NCBI GenBank assembly: GCA_002440975.1
Contig: DJWN01000064.1
Location: 5,408-69,407 of the forward strand
DNA length: 64,000 bases
DNA from: Bacteroidales bacterium UBA6229
GTDB taxonomy: Bacteria; Bacteroidota; Bacteroidia; Bacteroidales; F082
Direction of reading: 5' to 3'
A program made the position numbers and the translations under genes. Each line of letters opens with the position of its first letter. The first letter of the stretch is position 1. Below the pieces are notes generated by a model. It had not been told where the DNA came from and did no database searches. It saw nothing but the letters and a program-made list of their open reading frames with translations. Positions 15,514-24,387 of this stretch are shown in pieces.

Positions 15514-16131
15514 TTAAAACAGTGAAAAGCTTTGACCAAATTTGTTTGAAAAAACATTCTCGCTCCAAGGTCTTCGGTTTCGATCGGCATATTCAAGCTC
15601 CTTCAGGTTTGGATGAAGCACATCAGGATTACCAATATAGCCAACTGCAACTACTGAAATCACTTTGTAGTGATCAGGAACTTCAAATACCTTTCCAGCT
15701 AGCTGCGTATCGAATCCCGACATTTGATGCGCATATAAACCATCAGCATGTGCCTGAAATGAGAGATGAGCTACAGCTTGTCCAAGATCATAGGCGTAAG
15801 TAAGATTTGCTTTACCCGGATTTTTGGTGCTCAGGGTATTGGCCAAATTCAATATCAATATCGGAGCTGTTTTTGTCCATAACTGGTTAAATTCCACGAA
15901 TGTTTCATACAATTTCTTATAGGTGTCATCACCCTTTAATCCAATTATAAAACGCCAGGGCTGCTCGTTTGAAGCAGAGGGCGACCATCTGGCAGCCTCC
16001 AAAAAGCGATAAATCTTTTCGGGTTCTACAGCTTTATCACTAAAAGCCCGCGGGCTCCATCTTTCCAGTAAAACCGGATGAAGTCCGAATTTTGTTTCTG
16101 CAGTTTTGTTTTGATGCGTCATATTACTCAT
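15514..16131 (-). CDS. Nitroreductase-family FMN oxidoreductase
   Basis: This 205-residue protein is a nitroreductase-like flavoprotein. It has the FMN phosphate-binding start ERWSPRAFSDK, the motif AARWSPSASNEQPWRFI, and a middle DLGQAVAHLSFQAHADGLYAHQMSGFD followed by VAVGYIGNP. Such enzymes use NAD(P)H to reduce nitro groups, quinones or enones in the cytoplasm; the natural substrate is not predictable. It is a separate transcription unit: a terminator lies upstream at the end of gldN, and the next gene has its own promoter. Confidence 0.8.
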   Translation of the reverse strand: MSNMTHQNKTAETKFGLHPVLLERWSPRAFSDKAVEPEKIYRFLEAARWSPSASNEQPWRFIIGLKGDDTYKKLYETFVEFNQLWTKTAPILILNLANTLSTKNPGKANLTYAYDLGQAVAHLSFQAHADGLYAHQMSGFDTQLAGKVFEVPDHYKVISVVAVGYIGNPDVLHPNLKELEYADRNRRPWSENVFSNKFGQSFSLF

Positions 16132-16182
16132 TTGGTTTACTTTTTTAACATTTTGTCAGGTGAAATTATTTCAGAATTTAAC

Positions 16183-16212
16183 AAAAAAACCCGCTATCAT
16201 TTCTGATGCGGG
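16183..16212 (-). terminator. Terminator after gldN
   Basis: The hairpin CCCGC-T-ATCA-TTTC-TGAT-GCGGG (16190-16212) is followed on the minus strand by a run of seven T residues. It marks the end of the type IX secretion operon. Confidence 0.8.
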
Positions 16213-16233
16213 CCATTCCATAAACATCAAAAA

Positions 16234-17088
16234 TCAGTACTCCCAAAGATTCTGTTCGAAGTTCAAAATCTCTGTCTTCACACGCTCCGATTCGAGCAAA
16301 GCATCAATACCAAGGGCATAGGAACCAATGGTACGATCGTACACGTTTTCCTCCTTGTAAACATAGCTATCGAACATACGCTTCCAAAACACCTCATCAT
16401 AAGTTCGGCGTTCAGCTGAGTTCTGACGATTAAATATCTCAGATTTAGCAAGCACATCACGGGCCTGCTCATAGGATATCCAAAACAAGGGTTGTGTAAA
16501 TTCCTGCCCATCCCTTTCGACCATCAGTACCGGACACAAAGCAATGATACGAACCATCAATTGTGATCTTTGTTTGTCGAAATACCAATCTTCTTTTACA
16601 CGCAGACGCATCACACGGGTTGGATCAAACCTTGAAACGATTACAGTATCATACTCATCATAAGGTGGATAGCTGCGGCGAAGTGTTTGTCTGGAACTAT
16701 CTGTTTCGCGCTCTATCAATTGATTATAAGTCAAGGGCACCAGAAACTCATCAGTAGGGTTATTCTGTGCGTCGTAAGCTAAAAATTTATTCTCGCGCAT
16801 TCCGTCTAATATCACGGCAATAAAATTCCGCCAGTTATTATGGGGAATAACAGGATAATAAAAAGCGTGATTCATCTTCTGTCGGAAATCAATTTCACGC
16901 CACACGCGTTTCTTCCACATTACATCCGCTTTCCGGATGGTAGGAAATGGAATGGGATCGATGTCAATTGTACCATCATCTGCATAAATCCCATCTACTG
17001 GTCTTTCATCAAGAATTTGAGCAAACGTTTCCTGTGAAACGAAGCTAATTCCGATTAGGATGGTAAATAAAAACAATATTTTTCTCAT
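16234..17088 (-). CDS. gldN: Type IX secretion/gliding protein GldN (PorN)
   Basis: This 284-residue exported protein (signal peptide ending ...SQETFAQ) has GldN/PorN features: RKADVMWKKRVWREIDFRQKMNHAFYYP written in two blocks around the conserved WREID, then FLAYDA, VKEDWYFDKQRS and PLFWISYEQARD. In the T9SS, PorN/GldN forms a periplasmic ring with lipoprotein PorK/GldK under the outer membrane. It is the last gene of the gldKLMN unit, 15 bases after gldM, and is followed by a strong terminator. Confidence 0.93.
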   Translation of the reverse strand: MRKILFLFTILIGISFVSQETFAQILDERPVDGIYADDGTIDIDPIPFPTIRKADVMWKKRVWREIDFRQKMNHAFYYPVIPHNNWRNFIAVILDGMRENKFLAYDAQNNPTDEFLVPLTYNQLIERETDSSRQTLRRSYPPYDEYDTVIVSRFDPTRVMRLRVKEDWYFDKQRSQLMVRIIALCPVLMVERDGQEFTQPLFWISYEQARDVLAKSEIFNRQNSAERRTYDEVFWKRMFDSYVYKEENVYDRTIGSYALGIDALLESERVKTEILNFEQNLWEY

Positions 17089-17103
17089 GATATCTCAGAA
17101 TAT

Positions 17104-18765
17104 TTATTGTATTTCTAAACTGATAGGGTTAAGGGTTACCATACGACCGGTCGGACTCTTAGCCTGGATGTTCATAAAAAAAAGCTTTTGTCCACGCCGC
17201 GAATTACGAATGGTATTCAAAACCGCATCATTAAATCTGTTGCTACGGATTGTTCCGGTAGATTGTAAATCGCCTCCCAGAATAGTTTCCAACTCATAGG
17301 AAACGATTTGATAATAGTAATCTTCAAAGTCGAAATCAACCAACTCTGGTATAATAGCATTGGCTGCCAGCAAACGGTCGCGGTCAATCTTCCCGTCCGA
17401 AATTCCAGCAATCGTTGCATTTGGTTTCGGAACACGTTTGATTCGAAAATCGTAAGATCCGAGTACAATGGTCTTTCCGTCGATTGAGGCAGAAGCAGTT
17501 ATGGTTGTTAATTTTTCATCAATTGGCACCTCTGCATCCCAGGTTCCATCTGGTCTTTTGGAAAGTTTGCCCTTCGTAATAGAAGGCGTCAAAAGATCGC
17601 TTGCAATTCCAGGTGATGATATAGAAATCGGATTTTTAAGCTCGGCATAAAGCACATTCATTTTGAGCGGAGAAACAGTAAGTGCCGGAGGGGCAACAAT
17701 ATAATCACCACTAAACTCATAATGGGTGAGTTCTTGTGTGCGGGGATCCAGCATTTCAATTACTCCGGCATAACTTTGCGGTCCAACGGTATTACCCGGG
17801 AATTCAAGTTTTACTGTACCATTAACACTATTAAAGGTTTGTGCCCTCGCAATATTAGCATCTGTAATTTTACCGGCACCGCGAAGAACTTTTACCTGTG
17901 ATTGTGTTTTGGAATCATAGGCAGCCACTAGAATCTCTGCCTCGTAAGCTTGTCCCTGGAGGATATAGGTAGATTTTGGAATAACGCGTGCAGCAACATT
18001 ATCAAACTTAAAATCCTTTTCAGTAATATTGGCATAGAGTGTATTCACCGCATCAAATTCGGCCGTTTGAACTTCGGCAATGATTTTGTTAAGCAAAGTG
18101 ATATCAGCTGCCAGAATGGTGTGGTAAAAGTTATAATACTCCCAATCCTGTGGCGTGCCACTTGCATCTTTAAACTTGCCAGTGGTCACCAGTCCAATAC
18201 GGTCTTCAAACTGCGATCCGATAATATCCAGAATGTAGGCCCGGTACTCTTTCATCTTGTCAGCCAGTTCATAGGCTTTCCCGTTCTTATTCTGACCGAT
18301 CAGGTAATTTGTTGGTTCATCATACTTATCGCGTGATGGAACACTATTGAGATTTAGCATAAACTGATCGCGCATCTGACCGGGACTAAATTGATCTGGC
18401 ACTGCTTGTTTCTCGAAATATTTACCAAGTGCTTCTTCCCGCGTCATTCGTTCTGATCGGGCTACAAGCTCTAGTTTGATGTCCTCAATGTATTCAATCA
18501 GTTCATAGGATTTTTGTCTTACATCCCCTGCTTTTAGCCAGTATTCCTCCACTTTAACAGGCTCCAGATTGTATTGTGTTTCGAACTTGGCATACTGTCC
18601 GGCAATTTTAGTAGCAAAGCTTTGGTTGGTAATTTCCATACTGTCGTTTACCACCAGGAATGCATCCAGAATATCCTTTGCAACGTTAAGTGCCAGCATT
18701 GCAGTAAGAACCAGGTACATCATCCCAATCATCTTCTGCCTCGGCGTTTCTTTATATCCAGCCAT
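17104..18765 (-). CDS. gldM: Type IX secretion motor protein GldM (PorM)
   Basis: This 553-residue protein has the GldM start (ETPRQKMIGMMYLVLTAMLALNV), a single N-terminal membrane helix whose segment pairs with GldL in the membrane. The long periplasmic part shows the family's helical first domain and several beta domains (VARVIPKSTYILQGQAYEAEI; SSPGIASDLLTPSITKG). GldM and GldL form the proton-driven motor that powers secretion and gliding; the periplasmic arm contacts the GldK-GldN ring. The length is slightly above that of the commonly described relatives (about 515). Confidence 0.95.
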   Translation of the reverse strand: MAGYKETPRQKMIGMMYLVLTAMLALNVAKDILDAFLVVNDSMEITNQSFATKIAGQYAKFETQYNLEPVKVEEYWLKAGDVRQKSYELIEYIEDIKLELVARSERMTREEALGKYFEKQAVPDQFSPGQMRDQFMLNLNSVPSRDKYDEPTNYLIGQNKNGKAYELADKMKEYRAYILDIIGSQFEDRIGLVTTGKFKDASGTPQDWEYYNFYHTILAADITLLNKIIAEVQTAEFDAVNTLYANITEKDFKFDNVAARVIPKSTYILQGQAYEAEILVAAYDSKTQSQVKVLRGAGKITDANIARAQTFNSVNGTVKLEFPGNTVGPQSYAGVIEMLDPRTQELTHYEFSGDYIVAPPALTVSPLKMNVLYAELKNPISISSPGIASDLLTPSITKGKLSKRPDGTWDAEVPIDEKLTTITASASIDGKTIVLGSYDFRIKRVPKPNATIAGISDGKIDRDRLLAANAIIPELVDFDFEDYYYQIVSYELETILGGDLQSTGTIRSNRFNDAVLNTIRNSRRGQKLFFMNIQAKSPTGRMVTLNPISLEIQ

Positions 18766-18817
18766 CTTCTATTTTCTTATTTTGAAAGATACTTTTGATC
18801 TCATTCTCAATTTCAGC

Positions 18818-19843
18818 TTAAGACTGAACATTCATGGCAGAGAGCATGTTGCCATATACTTTATTCAGGGCACTCATGCGTGTTGAAAGCTCGGTGAGTT
18901 GCTGATTGAATTGTGCTGTGTTTTCGGCAGATTGATTAACCTTTTCGAGGTATTGAGCCATGGTTTGATATAATTTGTCGCTGGCTTCTGCTGCCTTGGA
19001 CGATCCTTGCAATTGTAATTCATAAACAGAATTCAAAGCGGTAAGATTTTTTGCGATTTGCTGTAACTGCTTGTTGTAGCTTTCGCCGTCAATTGTTCCA
19101 AAATCCAGTGCTTCAACTGACTTTTGAATCAAGGTAGCAGACTTGGAATATGAATCAGCAAGTTGCCTGGCCGAAGAAGAGGCTTCTTTAACAGTGCCGG
19201 CAAATTCTTCAGTGCTTCTCATCTCTGATTTGATAATATCAGCAGCCTGCACATAAGCAGTACTTAACTTGCCGGCATTATCTGAAGCTGACTTCATGTT
19301 TTCGATATAATCAACAGTAGCCTGTGCATCCTGGCTAAGTACTTCGGATGCTTTTTTGTAATTTGCGGAAAGCTCCGAAGCTGATTTGGTTGCAAGTTTG
19401 ATGTTGTCAACATACTCATTCGTTGCAAGGGCAGCATTTGAAATATCAGACATTCTTGATGCATTCTCACTCAATTTCTCAAAGCCTTTGCTCAACCTTT
19501 CCAAAGTGGAAGATTCGATGTTTGCTTCCTTAAACATATCATCAAGTTTCTGTGTGGCAGTTTTCTTCGACTCCAACTCTGTTTCAACAGGAGACTCGTG
19601 ATACATGCCTGCCAGCTGCGGATAAACCAAACTCCAGTCGGGTTCAACATGCGGAGGTTCAAAAGCAGAAAAGAAGAAAATAATAGCCTCGGTGGCCATG
19701 CCAATAATCAACATCTCATTTGCACCGGTGTAGTGATTAATCTTAAAAAGTGCGCCTAATATTACCAATGCAGCACCTATGCCATAAAGTTTGGCCATGA
19801 AGTTTTTATACCCTTTACTTCTTAACATTTTGCTAAATCCCAT
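18818..19843 (-). CDS. gldL: Type IX secretion motor protein GldL (PorL), extended with 35-residue repeats
   Basis: This 341-residue protein has two N-terminal membrane helices (LYGIGAALVILGALFKI, EMLIIGMATEAIIFFFSAF). Glu52 in the second matches the membrane glutamate required for proton flow in GldL. The cytoplasmic part (from ~65) is a long coiled coil. Three tandem 35-residue units cover 139-173, 174-208 and 209-243, each built on (A/S)T-x-(E/D)-(Y/F)...K-x-A-(S/T)...Y-x-(K/Q)-(A/S)-(A/S). Five heptads per unit fit a rod. F. johnsoniae GldL is much shorter, so the added rod is a lineage feature. Confidence 0.95.
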   Translation of the reverse strand: MGFSKMLRSKGYKNFMAKLYGIGAALVILGALFKINHYTGANEMLIIGMATEAIIFFFSAFEPPHVEPDWSLVYPQLAGMYHESPVETELESKKTATQKLDDMFKEANIESSTLERLSKGFEKLSENASRMSDISNAALATNEYVDNIKLATKSASELSANYKKASEVLSQDAQATVDYIENMKSASDNAGKLSTAYVQAADIIKSEMRSTEEFAGTVKEASSSARQLADSYSKSATLIQKSVEALDFGTIDGESYNKQLQQIAKNLTALNSVYELQLQGSSKAAEASDKLYQTMAQYLEKVNQSAENTAQFNQQLTELSTRMSALNKVYGNMLSAMNVQS

Positions 19844-19892
19844 AATAGATATTGATTAAATTATTGTTTTATGTTAACTATTAACTGTATGA

Positions 19893-21263
19893 TTAATTAT
19901 AAACTCTTGAGGCTTTATTCGGGTTATCACCTTTGTTGCGGCCCAGGAATGGCTGTATCGTTCTGAAACCAATATAACTCTTTGCAGTATCCTGATATTC
20001 ATAGGCTCTGGTTGTAACCTGAAGGTAATAAGCAATATCTTTCCACGAACCGCCTCTGATCACTTTACGTTTCATTACCGGAGGATCATTTTCCTTGGCG
20101 TTATAGGTGTAATTTGGATTCATGTCCCAGGTAAAATTATAGGAAGACGGGTCAAAAGCACTATTTGTCCATTCGGCAACGTTTCCGGCCATATCATAGA
20201 GCCCCCAGTCATTCGGAGGGAAGTGACCTACTATCACGGTACGTAAACCGCCATCTGCGATATAGTTTCCGCGTATTGGTTTAAAGTTGGCCAAAAAACA
20301 TCCCTTGTCATTACGTGTGTATGGACCTCCCCAGGGATAAGCGTTCAGGTGGTTTCCACCACGGGCAGCCCATTCCCATTCTGCTTCTGTAGGTAGCCGG
20401 AACTCGGCCAGCGAAACTTCACCTTTTTTCGCACGCAGATAACTGTTCAATTTCTCAGTACGCCAAACACAAAAAGCTTTTGCCTGACTCCAGTTAACCC
20501 CAACTACCGGATAATGATCATAGGCAGGGTGCCAAAAATATTTTTCAGTGAGCGGGTCGTTAAACGAGTAGGTATAATCATGGATCCAGGCTAGTGTATC
20601 GGGATAAACATTGATCATCTCTTTACGAACATAGATAGATCTGTTCTCCAAACCTTTAGGTCTGTTTGCCAAACCGGCATTCCTGAAATCAGCACCTTCC
20701 ACAAATTCTTTCTTAGCAGCGGCTTGCAGATCAACCCAATAGTATTCATAGAATAATTTACGAGTATCTATTTCCTTTCTCCTGAAATATCGTTCAAAAT
20801 CAGGTAGGTACATTTCTTCCAAAACATCCCGTACGTCCTGATCTTCGCTGTTCCATTCAATATCCTCTTTCCAGTTGAGGAAAGGCGGATCATAAATTTC
20901 ACCTGTTTTTTTGTTTTCAGTTATCAGATAATCATCCGGCCTCACTTCGCCCAATAGCGTACGGGCAATAGAGTCGCGAACCCAATATACAAACTCACGG
21001 TATTCGTTATTGGTGATTTCTGTTTCGTCCATAAAAAAGCCTGAAACCGAAATCGTCTTGGGCTGATGAAGCTGCCCGTAAGTCAGGTCTTCGCCACCCA
21101 CACCCATGGTGTAGCTCCCTTGCGGAATAAAGACCATTCCATAAGGATCGGGTTGATAAAAAGGTTTCGATTTTTTGCGGGCACCAACAAGTTCGCCCTG
21201 ATTGGAATTGCTGCAGCTGGCAAGCAACAGCACGACAGAAGCAAATAGCAGTATGTTCTTCAT
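19893..21263 (-). CDS. gldK: Type IX secretion lipoprotein GldK (PorK)
   Basis: This lipoprotein is 456 residues from the ATG at 21263, which gives a clean signal sequence (ILLFASVVLLLASC). An in-frame upstream start would add 21 residues before the signal peptide and is unlikely. The body is a formylglycine-generating-enzyme-like (SUMF1) fold: GMVFIPQGSYTMG, FFMDETEITNNEYREF, VVGVNWSQAKAFCVWR, FRLPTEAEWEWAARGG, WGLYDMAGNVAEW, VIRGGSWKD and GFRTI. In T9SS it is structural and forms the outer-membrane-anchored ring with GldN. It precedes gldL in the same direction. Confidence 0.95.
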   Translation of the reverse strand: MKNILLFASVVLLLASCSNSNQGELVGARKKSKPFYQPDPYGMVFIPQGSYTMGVGGEDLTYGQLHQPKTISVSGFFMDETEITNNEYREFVYWVRDSIARTLLGEVRPDDYLITENKKTGEIYDPPFLNWKEDIEWNSEDQDVRDVLEEMYLPDFERYFRRKEIDTRKLFYEYYWVDLQAAAKKEFVEGADFRNAGLANRPKGLENRSIYVRKEMINVYPDTLAWIHDYTYSFNDPLTEKYFWHPAYDHYPVVGVNWSQAKAFCVWRTEKLNSYLRAKKGEVSLAEFRLPTEAEWEWAARGGNHLNAYPWGGPYTRNDKGCFLANFKPIRGNYIADGGLRTVIVGHFPPNDWGLYDMAGNVAEWTNSAFDPSSYNFTWDMNPNYTYNAKENDPPVMKRKVIRGGSWKDIAYYLQVTTRAYEYQDTAKSYIGFRTIQPFLGRNKGDNPNKASRVYN

Positions 21264-21360
21264 CTTAACGTTCTGAATTGTTCTAAATTTCCTACAAGTC
21301 ATATTGTAGTTTGTATTAATCTTCAAAATTTTGAGTTCCCTTTTCTTACTTTAAACCGGC

Positions 21361-21368
21361 CAAAAATA
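21361..21368 (-). promoter_or_regulatory. Possible promoter -7 element for gldKLMN
   Basis: TATTTTTG on the minus strand lies about 98 bases upstream of the gldK start, between porP and gldK. It would allow the motor genes to be transcribed apart from porP. Confidence 0.35.
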
Positions 21369-21370
21369 AC

Positions 21371-21392
21371 AAATAAGATTAAGTCTCTTATT
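21371..21392. terminator. AT-rich hairpin between porP and gldK
   Basis: Short complementary arms (AATAAGA / TCTTATT) are followed by a long T-run on the plus strand and a T-rich tail on the minus strand. It may attenuate transcription between porP and gldK; the stem is weak. Confidence 0.35.
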
Positions 21393-21409
21393 TTTTTTTA
21401 AAAATCTTC

Positions 21410-22375
21410 TTATAAATACCTTGTATTTCTATACACTCTTGCTGAACGATCAGGCTGCAACTTAAAGCAATAACCGATGCTAATCTCATGCGATCCGGGT
21501 ACCACTGATAAGCCTAAAGTGTTGATATCGTAGGCATATCCAATTCGGATATCCTTGATAAAAACACCTGCCATCAAACCGATGGATTCCTGAAGCCTAT
21601 AGTTAACGCCACCCCAGAACTTATTATTGTATAGCACTTTGGCTGTAAGATCAATTTGTGTTTTAACGCCATTGGTTTGTACACTTATTGCCGGATGGAG
21701 TTCATAGGCCGGTTTGCCGGGAATCGGAAACTCATAACCCCCAACAAGATAAAATGTCCGGTCGCCCACAAAGCTGGCACTGCTCTCGGCACTACTACCC
21801 AGGGCTTTTCCTTTGGTTTCGAACAAACTTGTAGCCGAAATACCGATGTAATATATATTATCAACCTGCCAAAACAGTCCCAGATTCATATCAAAAAGCA
21901 TATCAGTTTGTTCGCCACTGGCCAAAACGGGATCACCTTCGCTTTGCGGTTTAAACTTCCCAAAATCCATTGAGCGGTTCAGCAAATTAACTGCTGCCCC
22001 TATTCCAAGCCGGCCACCTGCCAGATCAGCATGATAACTGTAACCCAAATTCACACCAATGTTGTTCTCAAAACCCAGTTTATCCTGTATGATGGATAAC
22101 CCAACACCTCCACGCAACCAGCGTACCGGCATGTCTGCTGTGATCAATAAGTCTTCAGGTGCAACATTCTCTCCTTCATTGTCAGTAAACCCAGCCCATT
22201 GTTGCCTTACGATTCCATTCAGGCAAATTCCTTCACCCAATCCAGCAAAACCCGGATTTTTGTAGGCATAGGTATTTGTATGATAGGTAAATACAGGAGC
22301 CTGCTGGGAAAATCCAACAACTGTGCTGATAAAAAAGACAAAAATAAAGATTAAGTACTTGCTAATCAATTGCAT
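21410..22375 (-). CDS. porP: PorP/SprF-family type IX secretion outer-membrane protein
   Basis: This 321-residue protein has a signal peptide (YLIFIFVFFISTVVGFSQ) and a beta-barrel body with PorP/SprF signatures: YKNPGFAGLGEGICLNGIVRQQW near the start (in two blocks), DMPVRWLRGGVGLSIIQDKLG, LGYSYHA, and the end HEISIGYCFKL. Family members sit in the outer membrane and attach T9SS cargo or adhesins, often next to gldK. It is the first gene of the minus-strand cluster. Several paralogs normally exist per genome, so the symbol denotes the family. Confidence 0.9.
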   Translation of the reverse strand: MQLISKYLIFIFVFFISTVVGFSQQAPVFTYHTNTYAYKNPGFAGLGEGICLNGIVRQQWAGFTDNEGENVAPEDLLITADMPVRWLRGGVGLSIIQDKLGFENNIGVNLGYSYHADLAGGRLGIGAAVNLLNRSMDFGKFKPQSEGDPVLASGEQTDMLFDMNLGLFWQVDNIYYIGISATSLFETKGKALGSSAESSASFVGDRTFYLVGGYEFPIPGKPAYELHPAISVQTNGVKTQIDLTAKVLYNNKFWGGVNYRLQESIGLMAGVFIKDIRIGYAYDINTLGLSVVPGSHEISIGYCFKLQPDRSARVYRNTRYL

Positions 22376-22536
22376 TAGTTATTTCTGGCAATTTTTTTTG
22401 TGCGGGCTAAAGTAATAAATTTATCTCAAACTGCTGAAGTATGTTGATTACTTCATAATTAGTTTGGTGAAAAAACACATTTTCATCCGCTTTATTGTGC
22501 AAAATTCAAAATACAACAGAATTACCCTTTTTTATG

Positions 22537-22566
22537 TTGCGAAGCCACTATAAGGTAGTAATTTTG
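22537..22566 (+). promoter_or_regulatory. Promoter of the yitT pair
   Basis: TTG (22537-22539), a 19-nt spacer and TAATTTTG (22559-22566) form a complete Bacteroidota -33/-7 promoter, ending 29 bases before the first YitT start codon. Confidence 0.7.
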
Positions 22567-22595
22567 CCGCTGACTTAAACTTAATCCTGGTTGTC

Positions 22596-23489
22596 ATGGC
22601 ATTTATTCAAAAAGACAAACTTTTTTCCAAACGTTGGATAATCAATCATTTGCTAATCCTTATAGGTTCGTTTATTTTGGCTTCGGGCTTTGTACTATTT
22701 ATCACGCCTTATAAAATTGTACCGGGAGGAGTTTACGGTATCGCCATTGTCGTTCATTATCTTTTAGGCACTCCCGTTGGGCTCACTGCGCTTACAATGG
22801 ATATTCCTCTCACCCTGATAGGAATCCGTATTTTGGGGCCCAGGTTTGGTTACAAAACAGTTATCGGATTTTTACTGACCGCCTTTTTTGTGGATGGAAT
22901 CACCTACTTATATGGCGAAGATCCGTTGGTAGCCAACGAACCCCTGTTAAGCTCCATTTTTGGTGGTGTTTTTCTGGGTACAGGATTGGGATTGATTTTC
23001 AAATCGAAAGCTACCTCAGGAGGCACAGATATCGTTGCGATGATAATCAGTAAATACACCAGCCTTCCGGTTGGCCAGTTATTAATCTGGGTCGATTCAG
23101 TGATTGTACTTGTAGGTTTGCTGGTGTTTCAGGACTGGAAAATTCCGCTTTATTCGCTCATCGTCATTTACATCACCGGAAAAGTGATAGACGCTATTTT
23201 ACAAGGTGTTGACTATGATAAAACTTTATTTATCATCAGCGATAAATACGAGGAAATACGAGGTAAAATTATTGACGATCTTAACCGTGGCGGCACTTAT
23301 CTCAAAGGAAAAGGCATGTACAACGGCAGCGAAAAAACAATCATCTTCACTGTTGTAAACCGTCGCGAAATGGCTATGCTTCAGGAATATATTCATCAGA
23401 TTGATCCCAAAGCCTTCGTTACGGTTATCAACGCCAATGAAATCCTGGGAGAAGGATTCAAGTCGTTACGCGACAAATTGGAATCATAG
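22596..23489 (+). CDS. YitT family membrane protein, first tandem copy
   Basis: This 297-residue protein has about five membrane helices (DUF161-type YitT core: FVLFITPYKIVPGGVYGIAIV, GTGLGLIFKSKATSGGTDIVAM), then a soluble C-terminal DUF2179 domain from ~215 (DYDKTLFIISDKYEEI, GKGMYNGSEKTIIFTVVNRRE). The biochemical role is not established. The next gene, 3 bases downstream, encodes a paralog of identical length with the same motifs. Confidence 0.88.
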   Translation: MAFIQKDKLFSKRWIINHLLILIGSFILASGFVLFITPYKIVPGGVYGIAIVVHYLLGTPVGLTALTMDIPLTLIGIRILGPRFGYKTVIGFLLTAFFVDGITYLYGEDPLVANEPLLSSIFGGVFLGTGLGLIFKSKATSGGTDIVAMIISKYTSLPVGQLLIWVDSVIVLVGLLVFQDWKIPLYSLIVIYITGKVIDAILQGVDYDKTLFIISDKYEEIRGKIIDDLNRGGTYLKGKGMYNGSEKTIIFTVVNRREMAMLQEYIHQIDPKAFVTVINANEILGEGFKSLRDKLES

Positions 23490-23492
23490 CCA

Positions 23493-24386
23493 ATGGCATT
23501 TATTGTCAGCTACCGGCCCTTTAGTCTGCCTTGGATCAAAGCTTATGCTTTTATATTAATAGGTGCAATTTTCATAGCAGCCGGGTATGTTTTTTTTATC
23601 ACACCTCATAAAATTGTTCCAGGCGGAATTTATGGCATTTCAATCGTTTTGCACCACAGTTTTAACACTCCGGTTGGGTTGATGGCTCTTGCGTTTAATA
23701 TCCCGCTTACACTTATTGGTATCAAGGTGCTGGGGCCACGTTTTGGAGCAAAAACTGTTACCGGTTTTTTTCTTACAAGCGGATTTATGGATGGATTCAC
23801 CTATCTCTATGGCGACTTCCCGCTTTTGAAAGATGATCCGCTAACTTCGGCTCTTTACGGAGGTGCCATCATCGGATTGGGTGTAGGTTTGTTTTTTAAG
23901 GCAAAAGCCACTTGTGGCGGAACGGATGTAATGGCTATGATGGCAGGCAAATGGACGCATCAACCGCTTGGTAAACTGATGATGAGCATTGATGCACTGA
24001 TCGTTGTGATTGGAACAGTTGTATTTGCCGATTGGAAAATTCCACTTTATTCGTTGCTGGCTATTTTTGTGATGGGTAAGGTTATTGATATGGTGCTCGA
24101 AGGGGCTCAAACGGATAAGGTTGTACTGGTGGTTTCGGACGAATATGAAAAAATTGCCAGCAAAATCACTTCTGATTTCAGGCGGGGAGCAACCTTGCTT
24201 AACGGACAAGGCATGTTTGCCGGCAAGACAAGAAATATGCTTTTTGTTGTGCTTCGCCGCCGCGAAATAGTGTTGCTGAAAGAATTTATCAGCAAAACCG
24301 ATCAAAAAGCTTTTGTAGTTAGCTTAAACGCATCCGAAATTTTGGGAAAGGGTTTTCGGTCGCTTCGCGACAAACTGGAAGCCTGA
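23493..24386 (+). CDS. YitT family membrane protein, second tandem copy
   Basis: This 297-residue paralog of the upstream gene aligns along its whole length: YVFFITPHKIVPGGIYGISIV, GVGLFFKAKATCGGTDVMAM, DWKIPLYSLLAIFVMGKVID and a matching C-terminus (ASEILGKGFRSLRDKLEA). Equal length, conserved order and adjacent position indicate a local gene duplication. In one motif Cys replaces Ser (ATCGGTD versus ATSGGTD). The two may form a heteromer. Its stop lies one base from the convergent rseP stop. Confidence 0.88.
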   Translation: MAFIVSYRPFSLPWIKAYAFILIGAIFIAAGYVFFITPHKIVPGGIYGISIVLHHSFNTPVGLMALAFNIPLTLIGIKVLGPRFGAKTVTGFFLTSGFMDGFTYLYGDFPLLKDDPLTSALYGGAIIGLGVGLFFKAKATCGGTDVMAMMAGKWTHQPLGKLMMSIDALIVVIGTVVFADWKIPLYSLLAIFVMGKVIDMVLEGAQTDKVVLVVSDEYEKIASKITSDFRRGATLLNGQGMFAGKTRNMLFVVLRRREIVLLKEFISKTDQKAFVVSLNASEILGKGFRSLRDKLEA

Positions 24387-24387
24387 T

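Noticed and set aside
19115..19429. Repeats in gldL as a CRISPR or DNA-level tandem repeat
   Set aside because: The periodicity is in the protein (35 residues); the DNA units differ too much to be identical repeats.
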